Shown here in pieces: positions 11,448-22,132 of a DNA stretch of 64,000 nucleotides; position 1 is the first letter of the stretch, and each line of letters starts with the position of its first letter. The stretch is from Pilatotrama ljubarskyi. Its lineage: Eukaryota > Basidiomycota > Agaricomycetes > Polyporales > Polyporaceae. The DNA is taken from the NCBI GenBank assembly GCA_022385805.1, contig MU277671.1:3875-67874 (forward strand), given 5' to 3'. The position numbers were made by a program, and so were the translations under genes. Below the pieces are notes generated by a model, which worked only from the letters and a program-made list of their open reading frames with translations, ran no database searches and was not told the origin of the DNA.

Positions 11448-12998
11448 TCAGCAACCCGGTGGCCGCTGGATATACGCTGGGCGGTATCCGTCCAGAACCA
11501 AAGCGGAGGTATTCACGAGTTCCAAAGGCGTTGTTGACCGGATCCTGCGCATCACCGCCCCTCTGATAGCGCCCTCCCAGCGCTGGAACCACTCACCCTC
11601 CCGTTCCCCTATGAGGTGAGCGAGGCCGTCCGGTATTTGCATCCATCGCCCATCATTGGCCTCCTGCGGAGATGGGATGGCGTTCGGTTCCAAACGCCAA
11701 GTCTTCAGAGCATACGCGCCCCCGCAGACTTCCCAACGGCCGCCGCCGCGGCGTCCGAAGCGCTTGTAGAGCCAGATAAAGGGGTAGATGAGAAGAATGC
11801 ACAGGAGGAACTTGAGCCATCCATTCGAGAGGGTGCGTGAGAGTCGGTTGTCTGGGCGGACGCGTATCTTGTGGTGTGATATCTGGAACTCGACGGTAAC
11901 GTTGTTACTGTAGACCGACTGTATTGCAGAAGTCACCGCCTGCTTGAGGTTGGCGACGTTCCAACCGTACACGAGCTGTATCACCGCTTTAATACGCACT
12001 CTCCGCCATGTCACAAAACACATACCTTGGTATATGTGAATTCCTTGAGTAGCTTGTCACTAGCGCAGTATTCGTCGGCCCAATCTCTTAACGACTGGGA
12101 AGAGGCCAGTACTTGAGCGTCAGGAGGTGGCATCGCCCCAACAGCATTGTACCACGACTCCGGGCCAGGCACGACCCACGGAGGAAGGCCGTACTCCTTC
12201 CTCATATGTTTGCGCTGCTTGGCGTCCTTGATCTCCTCCTTGGTCGCTTTATGCCTTCTTCCCGGATGCGCTGCCTCTGCGTCGGTAGAGACCAACTGGT
12301 TGGAATCCACCTGCATGAACATCTGGCCTCTGTACGCAGGCTCTGCGTCAGGTACGCTCCAGTGAACGGGCCCGTGCACGATCTGGGGGCCAAGGTCGAT
12401 GTAGAAGTCGAAGTCTGACCCGACATTATGTCAAGCAATGTATACCTGGCTCCATATATGCTAACATACCAGTGACAGTCTCCGTGTAATGTTCTGTGTG
12501 AGCTTGCGAGCGGCCTTGAGAGTCGTTCCGCCAGACGGTACGCGTCTTATGTTCCGTGTGCGTGCCGCGGGCATGCAGTAAATATGAAGGCGGAGTCTGT
12601 GACTGGGAGAGCAAGAAGCGATATAAAGCCTCCCCTGTGGTGGTGTGTCAGTGAAATCAAGCCATGCCGGAGCGTAGCGCTACGACTGGCCGAATATAAT
12701 CGTCAATGGGATGCTTACCATCTTGGTTCAAGTGCGGATCGTGTGAAACAATCTCACGTCCGGAGATGAAAAACTCGGCCTCATAGGGAGTGAACTCGGG
12801 AGGAGGTTCTTCTCCACCAGCGGGTATGTAGACGTTCTCGAGGGCGTGTTCGGTATACTTCGGCACGTCGTCCAGAGCTTCCTGCGAGAAAGGGGTATCG
12901 TGGGGACCTCCAGCTGCAATCGGGGGTGGATTGGCTCTGGAAGGACCTGCTGCTAAAAGCTCAGTAGAGTCGAATGGGTCCTTCTTGTCGTTAGTCAT
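11448..12998 (-). CDS. Uncharacterised protein with one membrane segment
   Basis: I do not recognise a named domain. Exons join in frame as follows. Exon 1 runs from MTNDKKDPFDSTELLAAG to REIVSHDPHLNQDG (about 12720-12998). Then comes EALYRFLLSQSQTPPSYLLH to TEHYTETVT. A third exon starts DFDFYIDLGPQIVHGPVHW and runs through SYRG-like AYRGQMFMQVD and a Lys/Arg-rich stretch (KATKEEIKDAKQRKHMRKEY) to LKEFTYTK. The last exon begins LVYGWNVANLKQAVTSAIQ, carries the hydrophobic LLCILLIYPFIWLY membrane segment, the RRGGGRWEVCGGAYALKTW block, and ends IQRPPGC. Total is close to 490 residues. The hydrophilic N-terminal two thirds and a single helix near residue 380 suggest a tail-proximal membrane protein, possibly cytosolic-facing. 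A decayed copy of its C-terminal third lies directly downstream, so the locus has duplicated locally. Function is unknown. Confidence 0.75.
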
Positions 12999-14010
12999 GG
13001 TAGTGGTTCCGGCTCAGGTTGAAGAACGACTCAGACTCAAGCTACCGCTCGCCACGGACACGTTCGCGATCCAGGGCAGTGCAGATCTCGATCAATAGTG
13101 GCTGTGTCCTGCACCTTAGTTCCGAATCTGGACAAGCGCCGCCGTCTGTACATACCTTGCAGACTTGTTGCTGACTGGCACCGTCAGCTCCATCCGTAGA
13201 GCTCTCGCATCCGCCTCATTCGGCCTTACATCCATCCCTTCCACTGGGATTTCTGATGGCTTGTCTGACGATTACGCTATGGATTGAATCCCACATAAGA
13301 CGATGTTATCACAGTACCGGACGCTTTTCAGCCGACGTCGCTGCCGTCGCACTACGCCAGCAGCTCCAGCGTCACTCGTACACTTCCATGCAACCTTGAA
13401 TGAACTCCCCGCTGTCATAGGGCACCGCCGACGGAGAACACCCTTGAAGCTAAACACTTCAAGGGGGACTTCGATGCGCAATCTCGCTTGCTCACTATTG
13501 ACATGCTCAAAGTGCAGGTAAGAGTTTTCACGAGCTGCAAGTCGAACAGGCTAAGCCATGACCCATACACATGCCGGATCTGTTACAGCCGAATTTGTAT
13601 CCTGTAGTACCCCTCCTCGGTCTGCCTTCCATGCCGCCACGGACACACGTCGTGGAGCGAACCTTGACTGCTGCGTGAGAGACTGGCCAGCCTCAACGAA
13701 GCCTAACCACCGGCGACAGCAGTAGAAGGGCCAGATTCACGTCAAGTACTCGGCCATGGCCCCTTTAAGAGCTCATCGCATGACCTTGCCCTCACGAGAA
13801 GTAGGTAGGTTCGTGCGACGTCGCCGCCCGAGCCCAGGTGTGCTCCTGCGTGGAAGAACTATGAGATCATGCTCTGCTCCTGATGAATCTTCACCGTTCG
13901 CAGAGTACATATAAGGCGGCGGTACGTCTTGTCACCCCTTCAACACGCAAGGCGACTGCCTCCAGCTCTCGCTGTCCACTAGTAGCACTCACCACGTTAA
14001 ATCGTCCAAC
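12999..14010. promoter_or_regulatory. Divergent 1-kb intergenic region with TATA box and 9-bp hairpin
   Basis: The region lies between the unknown one-TM protein (minus) and the CsbD-like gene (plus). TATAAGG at 13910-13916 sits about 95 nt before the ATG at 14011 and is a good core promoter candidate for the plus-strand gene. A perfect 9-bp inverted repeat, cccttgaag / cttcaaggg, lies at 13441-13449 and 13457-13465 with a 7-nt loop. Short frames here (13272-13521) have no recognisable domain. Confidence 0.6.
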
Positions 14011-14964
14011 ATGGACCGCAACTCTTCGGACTCTTGGAGCGATGGCCAGAACCTCGACAACGGAGGCGCACAGGGCAACGACTTCATGCGCGGTCAGAAC
14101 GTCGGCCAGGGCCAGCAGGGTGCGTTCCGGACACACATCACCCGTCATGTCATGCACCTCTGTCGTGCACGCAATGTCAGTAATATACGGCATCGACCAT
14201 TCTCATTTCCATCTGCAGGGAACTACGGCGACAGCAGCCAATTCGACTCTAACCGCATGACCGGCCAGGACACCGGACGGCGCCCGCAAGGCGGGTTTGG
14301 AGACGACTTCGCCTCCCAGGGCGGCACCGACAGCGGCCCCGCCATCCAAGGTACGTCCCCTCAATGCCTCTGCTTTCCTTATCATCACAATGACTGGCAC
14401 AAACCGTGGCAACTGCAGGCGGGGACTTCAACGCCGACCCGACGTCGAACGCGCCCCGCGTCGCTGCCGGGCGGGACGACAACTTCGGTTCCCAGGAGCC
14501 TAACGTCCGTGGCAGCGTCGGGGGGCCCACCGCCATCCCAGGCGATGACGACGCGGGCAGCGCGGGTACTATGTCGGGTGGCAACCCTGGCATGGGCGAC
14601 AAATTCGTCGGTACGCACCCTTTTCCGAGTCCTATGTTCGGTCTCGATATATTACCCTCCAAAAATCCTGGTTCGGAAACTCCGAAAACCCGAGCATAAC
14701 CGTGGACGTGGGGGCACTGTAGTAGTACACCGGGATGCCAGTGCGGAAGGAAGCGCTGAGAACGGGGCGTGCTCATTTCTGTGTGCGCGTAGGAAACGTC
14801 CAGAAGGCCGCGGGCCGCGTCTCGGGCAACGCGAACATGGTCGAGCGCGGCCAGATGCGCAAGGTCTGTATGTGTTCGCGTCTGGGCGCATGCATTCCGT
14901 CATGGCTGACGTCGGGGCCGCTTTCCAGACCGGAGGCCCACAGGCCGACGACACGCTCTTGTGA
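14011..14964 (+). CDS. Small Gly/Asp/Asn-rich hydrophilic protein, CsbD-like C-terminus
   Basis: Short exons separated by introns of about 60-110 nt join as MDRNSSDSWSDGQNLDNGGA to QNVGQGQQG, then NYGDSSQFDSNRMTGQDTGR to DSGPAIQG, then GDFNADPTSNAPRVAAGRDD to GMGDKFVG. The last parts are NVQKAAGRVSGNANMVERGQ with MRK, and TGGPQADDTLL. The total is about 180 residues with almost no hydrophobic stretch, so it is probably intrinsically disordered. The block KFVGNVQKAAGRVSGNANMV followed by ERGQMRKTGG looks like the CsbD/Hmp1-type motif of stress-related fungal and bacterial small proteins (G-K-x-x-G-K-x-x-G repeats), which is inference from pattern. A TATA box lies about 95 nt upstream. Probably cytosolic and stress-related; no enzymatic role is expected. 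Confidence 0.7.
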   Translation: MDRNSSDSWSDGQNLDNGGAQGNDFMRGQNVGQGQQGAFRTHITRHVMHLCRARNVSNIRHRPFSFPSAGNYGDSSQFDSNRMTGQDTGRRPQGGFGDDFASQGGTDSGPAIQGTSPQCLCFPYHHNDWHKPWQLQAGTSTPTRRRTRPASLPGGTTTSVPRSLTSVAASGGPPPSQAMTTRAARVLCRVATLAWATNSSVRTLFRVLCSVSIYYPPKILVRKLRKPEHNRGRGGTVVVHRDASAEGSAENGACSFLCARRKRPEGRGPRLGQREHGRARPDAQGLYVFASGRMHSVMADVGAAFQTGGPQADDTLL

Positions 14965-15786
14965 ACGGGTCTCGATTCGCGACCAGAGCGTCCGTGGAAG
15001 GGCGGACGTCAGCGTTGGCGTAAGTAGTATTGGTTGACGAAGAAAGCTCAAATGTATGAATAGTGTGTCGGAAGAGCACAATCATGATCACCGTCGACCC
15101 CAGTAGCTTCTGATGTATTACATATTTGCGTATCAGCGCGTCGCCCGCGCGTTCTATGCGGCAGTGTCCGCCTCTAAGTAAGGGTAGCGGCGCACAGCGT
15201 GATCGGTAAAACGATCGCGAGTTTCAGCAGCGAGGACTCGGATTCCGCCTGATGGGGTGCCCGCACCTCACGACGAGAGAGCATACCAGATGCTCCGGCG
15301 ACATGTACGTACTTGTACTGAAGGAGCAATATACAAGCGAGCATTTATCGAGCGAGCGAGTCGTACGTACGTAGTACACAGTCCGGGTGTGGCCGCCGCG
15401 GCTGCCACATGCGGGGATAAGTCCGTGGGGTCAGAAGTCCGGGTCGTCGTACTGGACGTGTGAAGTGAAGATAGTACTAGCGTGCAACTAGTAGTAGTCA
15501 GTAGTCGTGCAGGTTTGTAATGCAGGAGAGTGAGTATGTGAAAGGGGGCGATTTTCATGGGGATGGGGATGGGGGAATGATGATGCAACCAGGGAATAGA
15601 GTAGAACTCCTTGGGATGAGGGATGAGGGATGAGGGATGAGGATGGAGCTAATGAGGAACTATGCAAGGTACGTGTAGCAAGCAATACAGAGCGTGAGAC
15701 AAGCGCAAAGGAGAGATCGTGAGAGAGGGTGCTAGGCTTAAGCAAGGACCGCACTCGATCCAGATTCTAAGTTCGGTCGAACGTCC
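14965..15786. other. Convergent intergenic region with a 7-bp tandem repeat
   Basis: About 820 bp between two stop codons. It is unusually rich in gtac/tagt steps (15300-15380 and 15480-15510, including cgtacgtacgta) and contains the GGGATGA tandem array described separately. No gene is recognised. Confidence 0.5.
15613..15643 (+). repeat. GGGATGA tandem repeat (about four units)
   Basis: Four adjacent copies of the 7-mer gggatga, followed by a degenerate ggatgg unit. It lies in the 3' region of the mucin-like gene and looks like a short microsatellite-type array. Confidence 0.85.
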
Positions 15787-18009
15787 TCAACCGCGTCTCG
15801 ACGGCTCCCTGGAGATATCGCCCAGGGTCACGCCATCGGGCAGGTTGCGGACCTGTGTTACCAAGGGAGAGCGATCATCAGCAAAACATCCCGCCAGCAA
15901 TCACAACCGAGGAAATGAAACGTACCTCCAACCTCGGCCGCTCCTCCGGCGGCTCATACTCGTCCATCGAATACACACTCCGCGTAGTCGACGACGCACT
16001 CGATCCCGGTTCCGGGGCCCCACCCCTCGGCCTCGCCGCCTCTTCGCTCCTTCTAGGATCCCTCGGCGGGATCGCCGGCGCCTCCGTCCCACCAGCCGCC
16101 GCAAGACTCAGCGTCGCGCCCATAGCCGGGGTAGACGGCTCAGTCGCCCCGCCAGCATAGTAGTTCGCCAACAGCGGCTCGTGGCTGCCCACACTCCCCT
16201 TGGCAGCGTGCCCCCAGCCCATCGAGCTGGTGCTGGTGCTGGTGCTGTGCGTGTGCTGCCGCTGCCACGCCGTTGGCGGTGGGCTACTCGTCCGCGCGGG
16301 CGTGTAGCCATCGCGCCGGCTCTGAGTGCCCGGGAACGCCGCGGGCGGGGGATGGATCGTCCCGTACGCCGCGTAAGGATCGAAGTCCGTGCCCACGCCT
16401 GGCGTAGAGGGGTTCGTGCCAGAGCTGCTGGGGTCGTCCATCCCGCCCGAAGGAGGGCGGTGTCCGGCGCCGGTGAGCCCGCCGGAGCCCATGCTCATGT
16501 TGGGCAGCGAGGCGAGCGTGCCGGAGGCCATGGGCGTGCCACCGCGCTGCGTCATGAGCTTGCTGTCGCCCTCCTCCTCGTCGCCGTCCAGCGGGCGGCG
16601 GTTGAAGCCTGCAGCGGCGAGCGTGGACGCGACGGCGGCGTCGTGCTCGAGACGCTGCGTGCGCCGGCGGCGCCGGACATAGAAGAAGATGAAGAGGACG
16701 ATCGACGCTGCGGCGAGGCCGACAATGAGGAACACGCCGGCGACTGCGCCCTTGTTCCGGAAGAACCTGTTCCAAAAGGTTAGTCCGAAGCCTCATGGGC
16801 ACAGGGGCGAGAAGGCTGCGCACTCGGAGGTCTGGGTCGCGTTGTCGTTCGAGGTGATAGGTGTAGGATTCCCGACGACAATCGTCACGAAGCTCGGGGA
16901 ACCGTCACTGTTCGTACTCGTCAGCGTTTCCGTGACGAACGGAGGGGCGCTCGTGACGGTCTGTCCCGCACTGTTCGTCGTGGTCACGAACACGGTCGAC
17001 TGGAAGGTGGTCCTGCGAGAGGGAAGTCGTCAGACATCGAACGTGCCAGGGCATGCCGCACCCCAACTCACGTCACGAGATTGCTTTGGGGACTTGCCGT
17101 CGGGATAGTGGCCGAACCATCGGGGCCTGTGCTTGATTGCCCGCCACCGCCAGTGACGGTGCTGGAGGACGGATCAGACGCAGTATTGGTCTGTGTTTGC
17201 GTCTGCGTCTGCGTGACAGTCTCATCTGTAGTCGTAGGCGGCGGATTTGAAGTGGTCTCCTGTGTAGCGGTAGTGGTGACGGTGTCGGGCGGGGGTGTAC
17301 TCGTGGACCCCGTAGTAGGAGGATCAGTCGTACGCGTGGGCGAAGTGGACGTCTGCGTGGGAGTCGTCGAAGTGGTCGGAGGGGTCGTGGTCGGACTGGT
17401 CGAGGAGTCCGTGCTCGTGGGGGAAGTGGTAGGCGGCGGACTCGTTGTCGGAGGGGAAGTCGAGCGATCCGTGCTTGATTGCGACGCCGGCGGAGTAGAC
17501 GTCGAATCCTCGTGATCCGTTAAGGACGTGGACGTGGACGTATTGGAGGACATGTCGGAGCTTTGAATGCGGACATTAGCGCGTGAGACCTCGGACAGCT
17601 GCGTGGCCGGTACTCACGTCGAGCCCGCAGAGGGCTGTGGTGCGGCCGAGGTCGGACTGTCTGAGGTGGAGGCGGGAGGCGAGGAATCCAGGGTGTTAGT
17701 GGAGCTCGAGGGTGCAGCAGAGGCCCCGGCAGACGATGCTGGCGAAGAGTCTGCTGTGCGGAAGGACGTGGTGGGTTGTGCAGAGGTCGAGACGGGAGAG
17801 ATGTCCGATGCGGCGGGGGCGGTGGACGCGTTTTGGGAGGGGTCGGAGGACATGGTGGATTGGCCGGTTATGGAAGGCGAGGGGGACGAGGAGGCGGCCG
17901 TGGAAGATGCGAGAGACGTACCAGGGGCGGAGTCAGTGGCAGGCTGAGAAGCAGAGACGAGAGAAGAAAGAGGAGGAGAGGAAGCGGAACCTGGAAGCGA
18001 GGACGCCAT
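15787..18009 (-). CDS. Mucin-like Ser/Thr-rich single-pass membrane protein (paralogue A)
   Basis: A long outer domain is dominated by Ser, Thr, Pro and Ala (MASSLPGSASSPPLSSLVSA, joined through SAGSTSDMSSNTSTSTSL). It has TQTQTQTQT and STSP-type runs suited to heavy O-glycosylation. A more ordered segment follows (TVFVTTTNSAGQTVTSAPPF, then VTETLTSTNSDGSPSFVTIV). Next is FFRNKGAVAGVFLIVGLAAA leading into the membrane helix, a stop-transfer cluster RRRRRTQRLEHD, and a cytosolic tail of about 270 residues rich in Pro/Ser/Gly. The last exon, read across an intron at about 15848-15920, ends VRNLPDGVTLGDISREPSRR-G. No classical signal peptide is visible at the chosen start, so an N-terminal exon may be missed. 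It is likely a cell-surface or wall-sensor type protein. Layout and motif match the gene at 23922-27041. Confidence 0.75.
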
Positions 18010-20227
18010 GGATGAGCGTACGGGCTACCGGAGACGCAAATGTAGAGGACCGAGAAGCGTCCCGTGAAAGCCAGGGCCGACTGGGGCGGGTGGGGCGGGG
18101 GAGAGAGAGAGAGAGGCAGAACAAGGTGGACGAGCGCGAGAGCAATCGCCCGTGGCCACGCCGAGTGAGGTAGGTGCGCAATGGGGTTATTTGTGGCACA
18201 GAAAGGGGGCTTAGATACGGGGAACGTGGATGTGCCGGGGCGCGGGACGACGGATGGAACGGGGAGAAGGGGCGTGGAAGGAAGAGGAAGGCTCACCTGG
18301 AGAGGAGGCTTGTCTTTTGACGACGAGAATAGGTGGAGGAAGCGAGTGGACAGGGCTATCTATGGTCATGGTCCTCTAGCGGGGGGCGGACATGGCGGTC
18401 GGGAAAGAAGAGCTAGGAGGGAGGAGGAGGAGAAGGGGAGCGAGCCACGTTCTTGTGCGGAGGCCTGGCGAGGGCGGGGACGGGAACGGGAACGAGAGGC
18501 GTGGACTCGCTCGTCGCCCAAGGCGTGGTTTTCGAAAAATAGCCGAAACGTCATGCTATATCCCATCAAGCGCCAGTAGTAGTCTCTCCGTCTCTTTCCG
18601 CCGGCAACTTCCCTCCTCTGTCTCTCTGCTCCTCGATGTCGCACACAGAACCCTCTCGTCGTTCCCAACGCGCCCCCACTGCTGCACAACGCTCGCGCGT
18701 CGGGTCGAGGAGGCGGAGGACGCGCCGGGGAGTGCGGCACGGAGCGGGCGCCAGGCAAAGACGCGATCGGCGATCGCGGTCCGCCCCTGGCTGCGCCGGC
18801 GTCTAGGAGTTGCTGTGCAGTGGATTGGAGTGTGCCGGTGTCCGGCATCGAGCACATTGCCCAGAGTCCCCTCTTGGCAGGTATACTGACCTGTCTCCTG
18901 TCCTCTCCCTCAGTCATGGCCAGCCACTCCTGTCTCGCTCTTCTCTTGTGCCTACACCTGTCCCGCCCGACGTCTTCTTAGCCTGCCGTGTCCTAGCCAC
19001 CAATCCATCGCCTCCTCTCCACATCAAATTTACGCCGTCACGCACGACCGTGCATCTCCGCTTCCTAAAGGATTTCTTCCCCACTTTCCAGCGGAGTCGA
19101 TGCACGAGCCACTCTGACGGCCAAGCCTCGCGACTTGCTAAATTCCACCTCTCCCCTCTCACCGTTGCCTGGTGATCACTCCCCTCTCTCGCGCGTATAT
19201 GACGTTCACAGCGTCCTGGCCGTGTCCGCCATCTCGCACAGCTCCACCGCTCCTCTCTCCCGTCTCAGGTCCACGAACCACAACGGGAAGAACGCTCGTC
19301 CAACAGGCTCTCTCGGTGATAGCCCGCGTACGAGAGTCGGCTTCTCGAGCCATAAACTCAAGCTCGGCTCTCGCGCCAGACAAGCAATCTTGCAACGTGG
19401 TGGGGGATATGGAGATAGCGCTGGGCTATCGAGTACTGAACATTCTCAAGCCCCGGACGGCGGCGCGCGAGCATATGCGCACCTTGCCTCATTCCCTGAT
19501 GGAGGTGCTTCTCCACTCTCCAGCCTGCGACCAACCAATATGAGCGATAAGTCGTCTCGGTAGCTATGCACTCCTTTACACCCCGTGCTATTACCGCCGC
19601 TTGCGCAATTCCTGCGAAATCAACGCGTCCTGTTCTCGCTGCGAGCCTTAGCTCAAGGAGCCATCTGCCTCCGCTTTCGCCCTTTACGCTGCTTCGAGCT
19701 CCACGTACGTATCAGAGGTCGACCCTAGGCTGAGGAAGACAGCGCAGCAGCTCATACATTGCGATGCGCACTTGCCTCCGCCTCGCTGACGCATGCTACG
19801 ATCCCAAGCAAATCCCATGGCAGCCCATTCGCTAGCGCTCTGGAGATGATCAGAGCACAGAGCGCGCGCCAGCACTACGCCGTCAACTTACGCGCGCCCC
19901 GGCACGCAAGTATGCGGTTGTGCACACTAGTACTTCGCTGGTAGTGCACACACTTATACTACATACTGCTGCATCAGCACGGGTGAGCAGCAGAGTCGGC
20001 GCGATGTGTGGGTCATGATCACCGTCCGCAGTGTCGCCAGCGCCAGTCGCGAGCCGCGAACCTGCGTACGCGCGCGATGCTGGCCCGGGCTTCTAGGCTC
20101 GCTCGCTCCCCGACACAATATATAATCCCGGATCCATTCCTGGGGAACTCACCGCTCACAGCTACCGAGCATCGTGTCCGACGCGCCTTGACCTTCTACC
20201 ACCACCATCACCACCATCCTACTAAGT
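18010..20227. promoter_or_regulatory. 2.2-kb divergent intergenic region; TATA box for the MDR gene
   Basis: A gene-poor stretch between the mucin-like gene (minus) and the MDR oxidoreductase (plus). Frames here (18181-19563) are GC-driven and carry no domain I recognise. The core promoter candidate for the plus gene is atatataat at 20118-20126, about 105 nt before the ATG at 20228. A run of cac/cat triplets lies at 20201-20218 in the leader. Two gtgcac palindromes are close together at 19920-19955. Confidence 0.55.
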
Positions 20228-21802
20228 ATGTCTGCAGCTGCCACTGAACTGACCGAGGCTGCGCCCACAGTGACGAACGGCGGTGGCGCGAGTACTCTCA
20301 AGATACCAGCGACGCAGAAGTCGTGGCGCGTCACGGCCAAGGGCAAGCCAGCGAAGGTGCTCAAGCTCGTCGAGACGCCCGTCCCCGCGAAGCTGAAGAA
20401 GGGCGAGGTGCTCGTCAAGGTGCAGGCCGCTGCGCTCAACCCTGTGTGAGTAACCCCACAGGCTCCATCACTGGCGTGCGCGCCGGGGTATGTGCTGGGC
20501 GCCAGCACGGGAGAGGCGCGCACCGGCTGGGGGCGGGAATGCTGAGTGGTGGCGCGGGCTGCCGGGCTATGTGGGAACCAGCGATAGCTGACAGTGACTG
20601 AGGGGGCTGAGCGGAACCGTTTGCGCTGACGCTCGCTTCGACATGCAGGGGCTACAAGACGATGGGCATGCTGCCCGGGTTCGTGCTCCGGCGCGTGAAC
20701 GCAGCCGAGTACGACCTCGCGGGCGTCGTCGTCGACGGGAACGGCACGGCGCTCAAGGCGGGGGACGAGGTGTTCGGCTGGATCCCGCTCAGTGAGTACC
20801 ACCCCACCCTCGTCCTCGTCTGAGCAGCTTTTCTCCTCTCGAAGCATTTTCCTCGTACTCACGCATCCGGACGCGCAGACCAGACGTTCGCCACCGGCCA
20901 AGGCGCGCTCACGCAGTACACACGCCTGCCCGCGGACAACCTCGTCCTGCGGCCGAAGAACGTGACGCCGGCGGAGGCGGCCGGGTTTTGCGTGGCGGGG
21001 CTGACGGCGTGGCAGGCGCTGCTGGACGTCGGGAAGCTCGAGGCGGGGCAGTCGGTGTTCGTGAACGGGGGCAGCACGGCGGTGGGCTCGTTCGCGATCC
21101 AGATCGCGAAGGCCAAGGGCGCGCGCGTCGCTGCGAGCGCGTCGGCGAAGAACGAGCGGTATGTGCGCGACTTGGGCGCGGACGAGGTGAGCGCGGATCA
21201 TGCTCCTTACCGCAGAGTGGCTGATTCACGGATATGCGCTGCGCGTCCAGTTCTTTGATTATACGAAGGGCCCGCTCCACGAGCAGCTCATCGCGGCAGA
21301 TCCGACGCCCAAGTATCACATCTTCTTCGAGACCGTTGGACTCGCGGATCAGGAGCTCTTCACGAAGAGTCCCGCGTACCTCGCCCCGAACGGTGTGTTC
21401 GTCTCTGTTGGGCCACAGGGCTCGGTCGGGAAGATGGCGGGGTACGTGTGGAACGTGTTCTTGAGGCCGAGTATCCTCGGGGGTACGAAGCGCCAGTGGA
21501 GGTGAGTCTGGCGAGTATCTGGGTGGGGAACGGGGAAGCTGATATCATGTGTATCAGGTTGATCATGGTGAAACCGATTCACAGGGACCTCGAGGAGTTC
21601 GCGACGCTCGTCGAGGAAGGTGCGTGGTTTGAGCCTGAGCTCGGGATGAGAGATGTGGCGCTGAAGTCCCTCGGCAGGCAAGATTCGTCCGCTTGTGGAC
21701 TCCATGTTCGCGTTCGAGGATGCGCTGAAGGCGTACGAGCGGCTTATGACGAAGCGGGCGACGGGGAAGGTGGTCGTGAAGGTGGATCCCAGCGCGGAGT
21801 GA
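20228..21802 (+). CDS. Zinc-independent MDR oxidoreductase (quinone-reductase/enoyl-reductase type)
   Basis: NAD(P)H-dependent medium-chain dehydrogenase/reductase. After a short N-terminal extension the GroES-like domain starts at SWRVTAKGKPAKVLKLVETP and continues through GEVLVKVQAAALNPV, then GYKTMGMLPGF and AEYDLAGVVVDGNGTALKAG-D. The Rossmann domain has AAGFCVAGLTAWQALLDVGK and VFVNGGSTAVGSFAIQIAKA (nucleotide-binding glycine motif), then ASASAKNERYVRDLGADEFF. The catalytic-zinc ligands of classical alcohol dehydrogenases are absent, which fits the QOR/RTN4IP1-like branch. The penultimate intron (gtgcgt...ggcag, about 21621-21679) joins VEEG to KIRPLVDSMFAFEDALKAYE, and the protein ends VVVKVDPSAE, about 375 residues. 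Substrate is not predictable. A TATA box lies about 105 nt upstream. Confidence 0.88.
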
Positions 21803-22132
21803 GCAGCTAGCTGACCGTGCTTTGCACTTGTTTCTGGACGTACATATACCGCGCATTATTTTGATATCCGTTGCATCAGTCCGAGGCTCAGGAAATGGAG
21901 TGAGCTCGGGTCGCGATCAGGTGGGCGTGTCGCGTCGCGTCGTGCGGGCGCCTCTAACTGGACGCGTCGAGGAGGGAGTCGCGATAACGTGACGTCACCG
22001 ATACAGGACGCCGTTAGACAGATCTTGTCCTGCGACTGCCTCCCACCTTATCGCATCCATCCGCCCACCGCGCACCGCACAACGTCCCATCCCACAGACC
22101 GTGAGTGCTTTCCTTCTTTCTGTGCGACCACC
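21803..22132. promoter_or_regulatory. Short intergenic region upstream of the isochorismatase-like gene
   Basis: 330 bp in tandem orientation. It contains a gtcgcgtcgcgtcg stretch at about 21930 and a C-rich leader up to the ATG at 22133. No coding sequence is seen. Confidence 0.4.

Noticed and set aside
15719..16783. 354-residue plus-strand open frame
   Set aside because: It lies antisense to the tail of mucin-like paralogue A. Its composition (Arg/Ala/Gly/His) is what a shadow frame in GC-rich DNA gives, and it has no domain.
18181..19563. Possible small genes in the 2.2-kb intergenic region
   Set aside because: Open frames exist on both strands but none shows a domain, a clear start context or a convincing exon chain.
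20149..21201. 350-residue minus-strand open frame
   Set aside because: Antisense to the MDR oxidoreductase; Arg/His-rich shadow with no recognisable domain.
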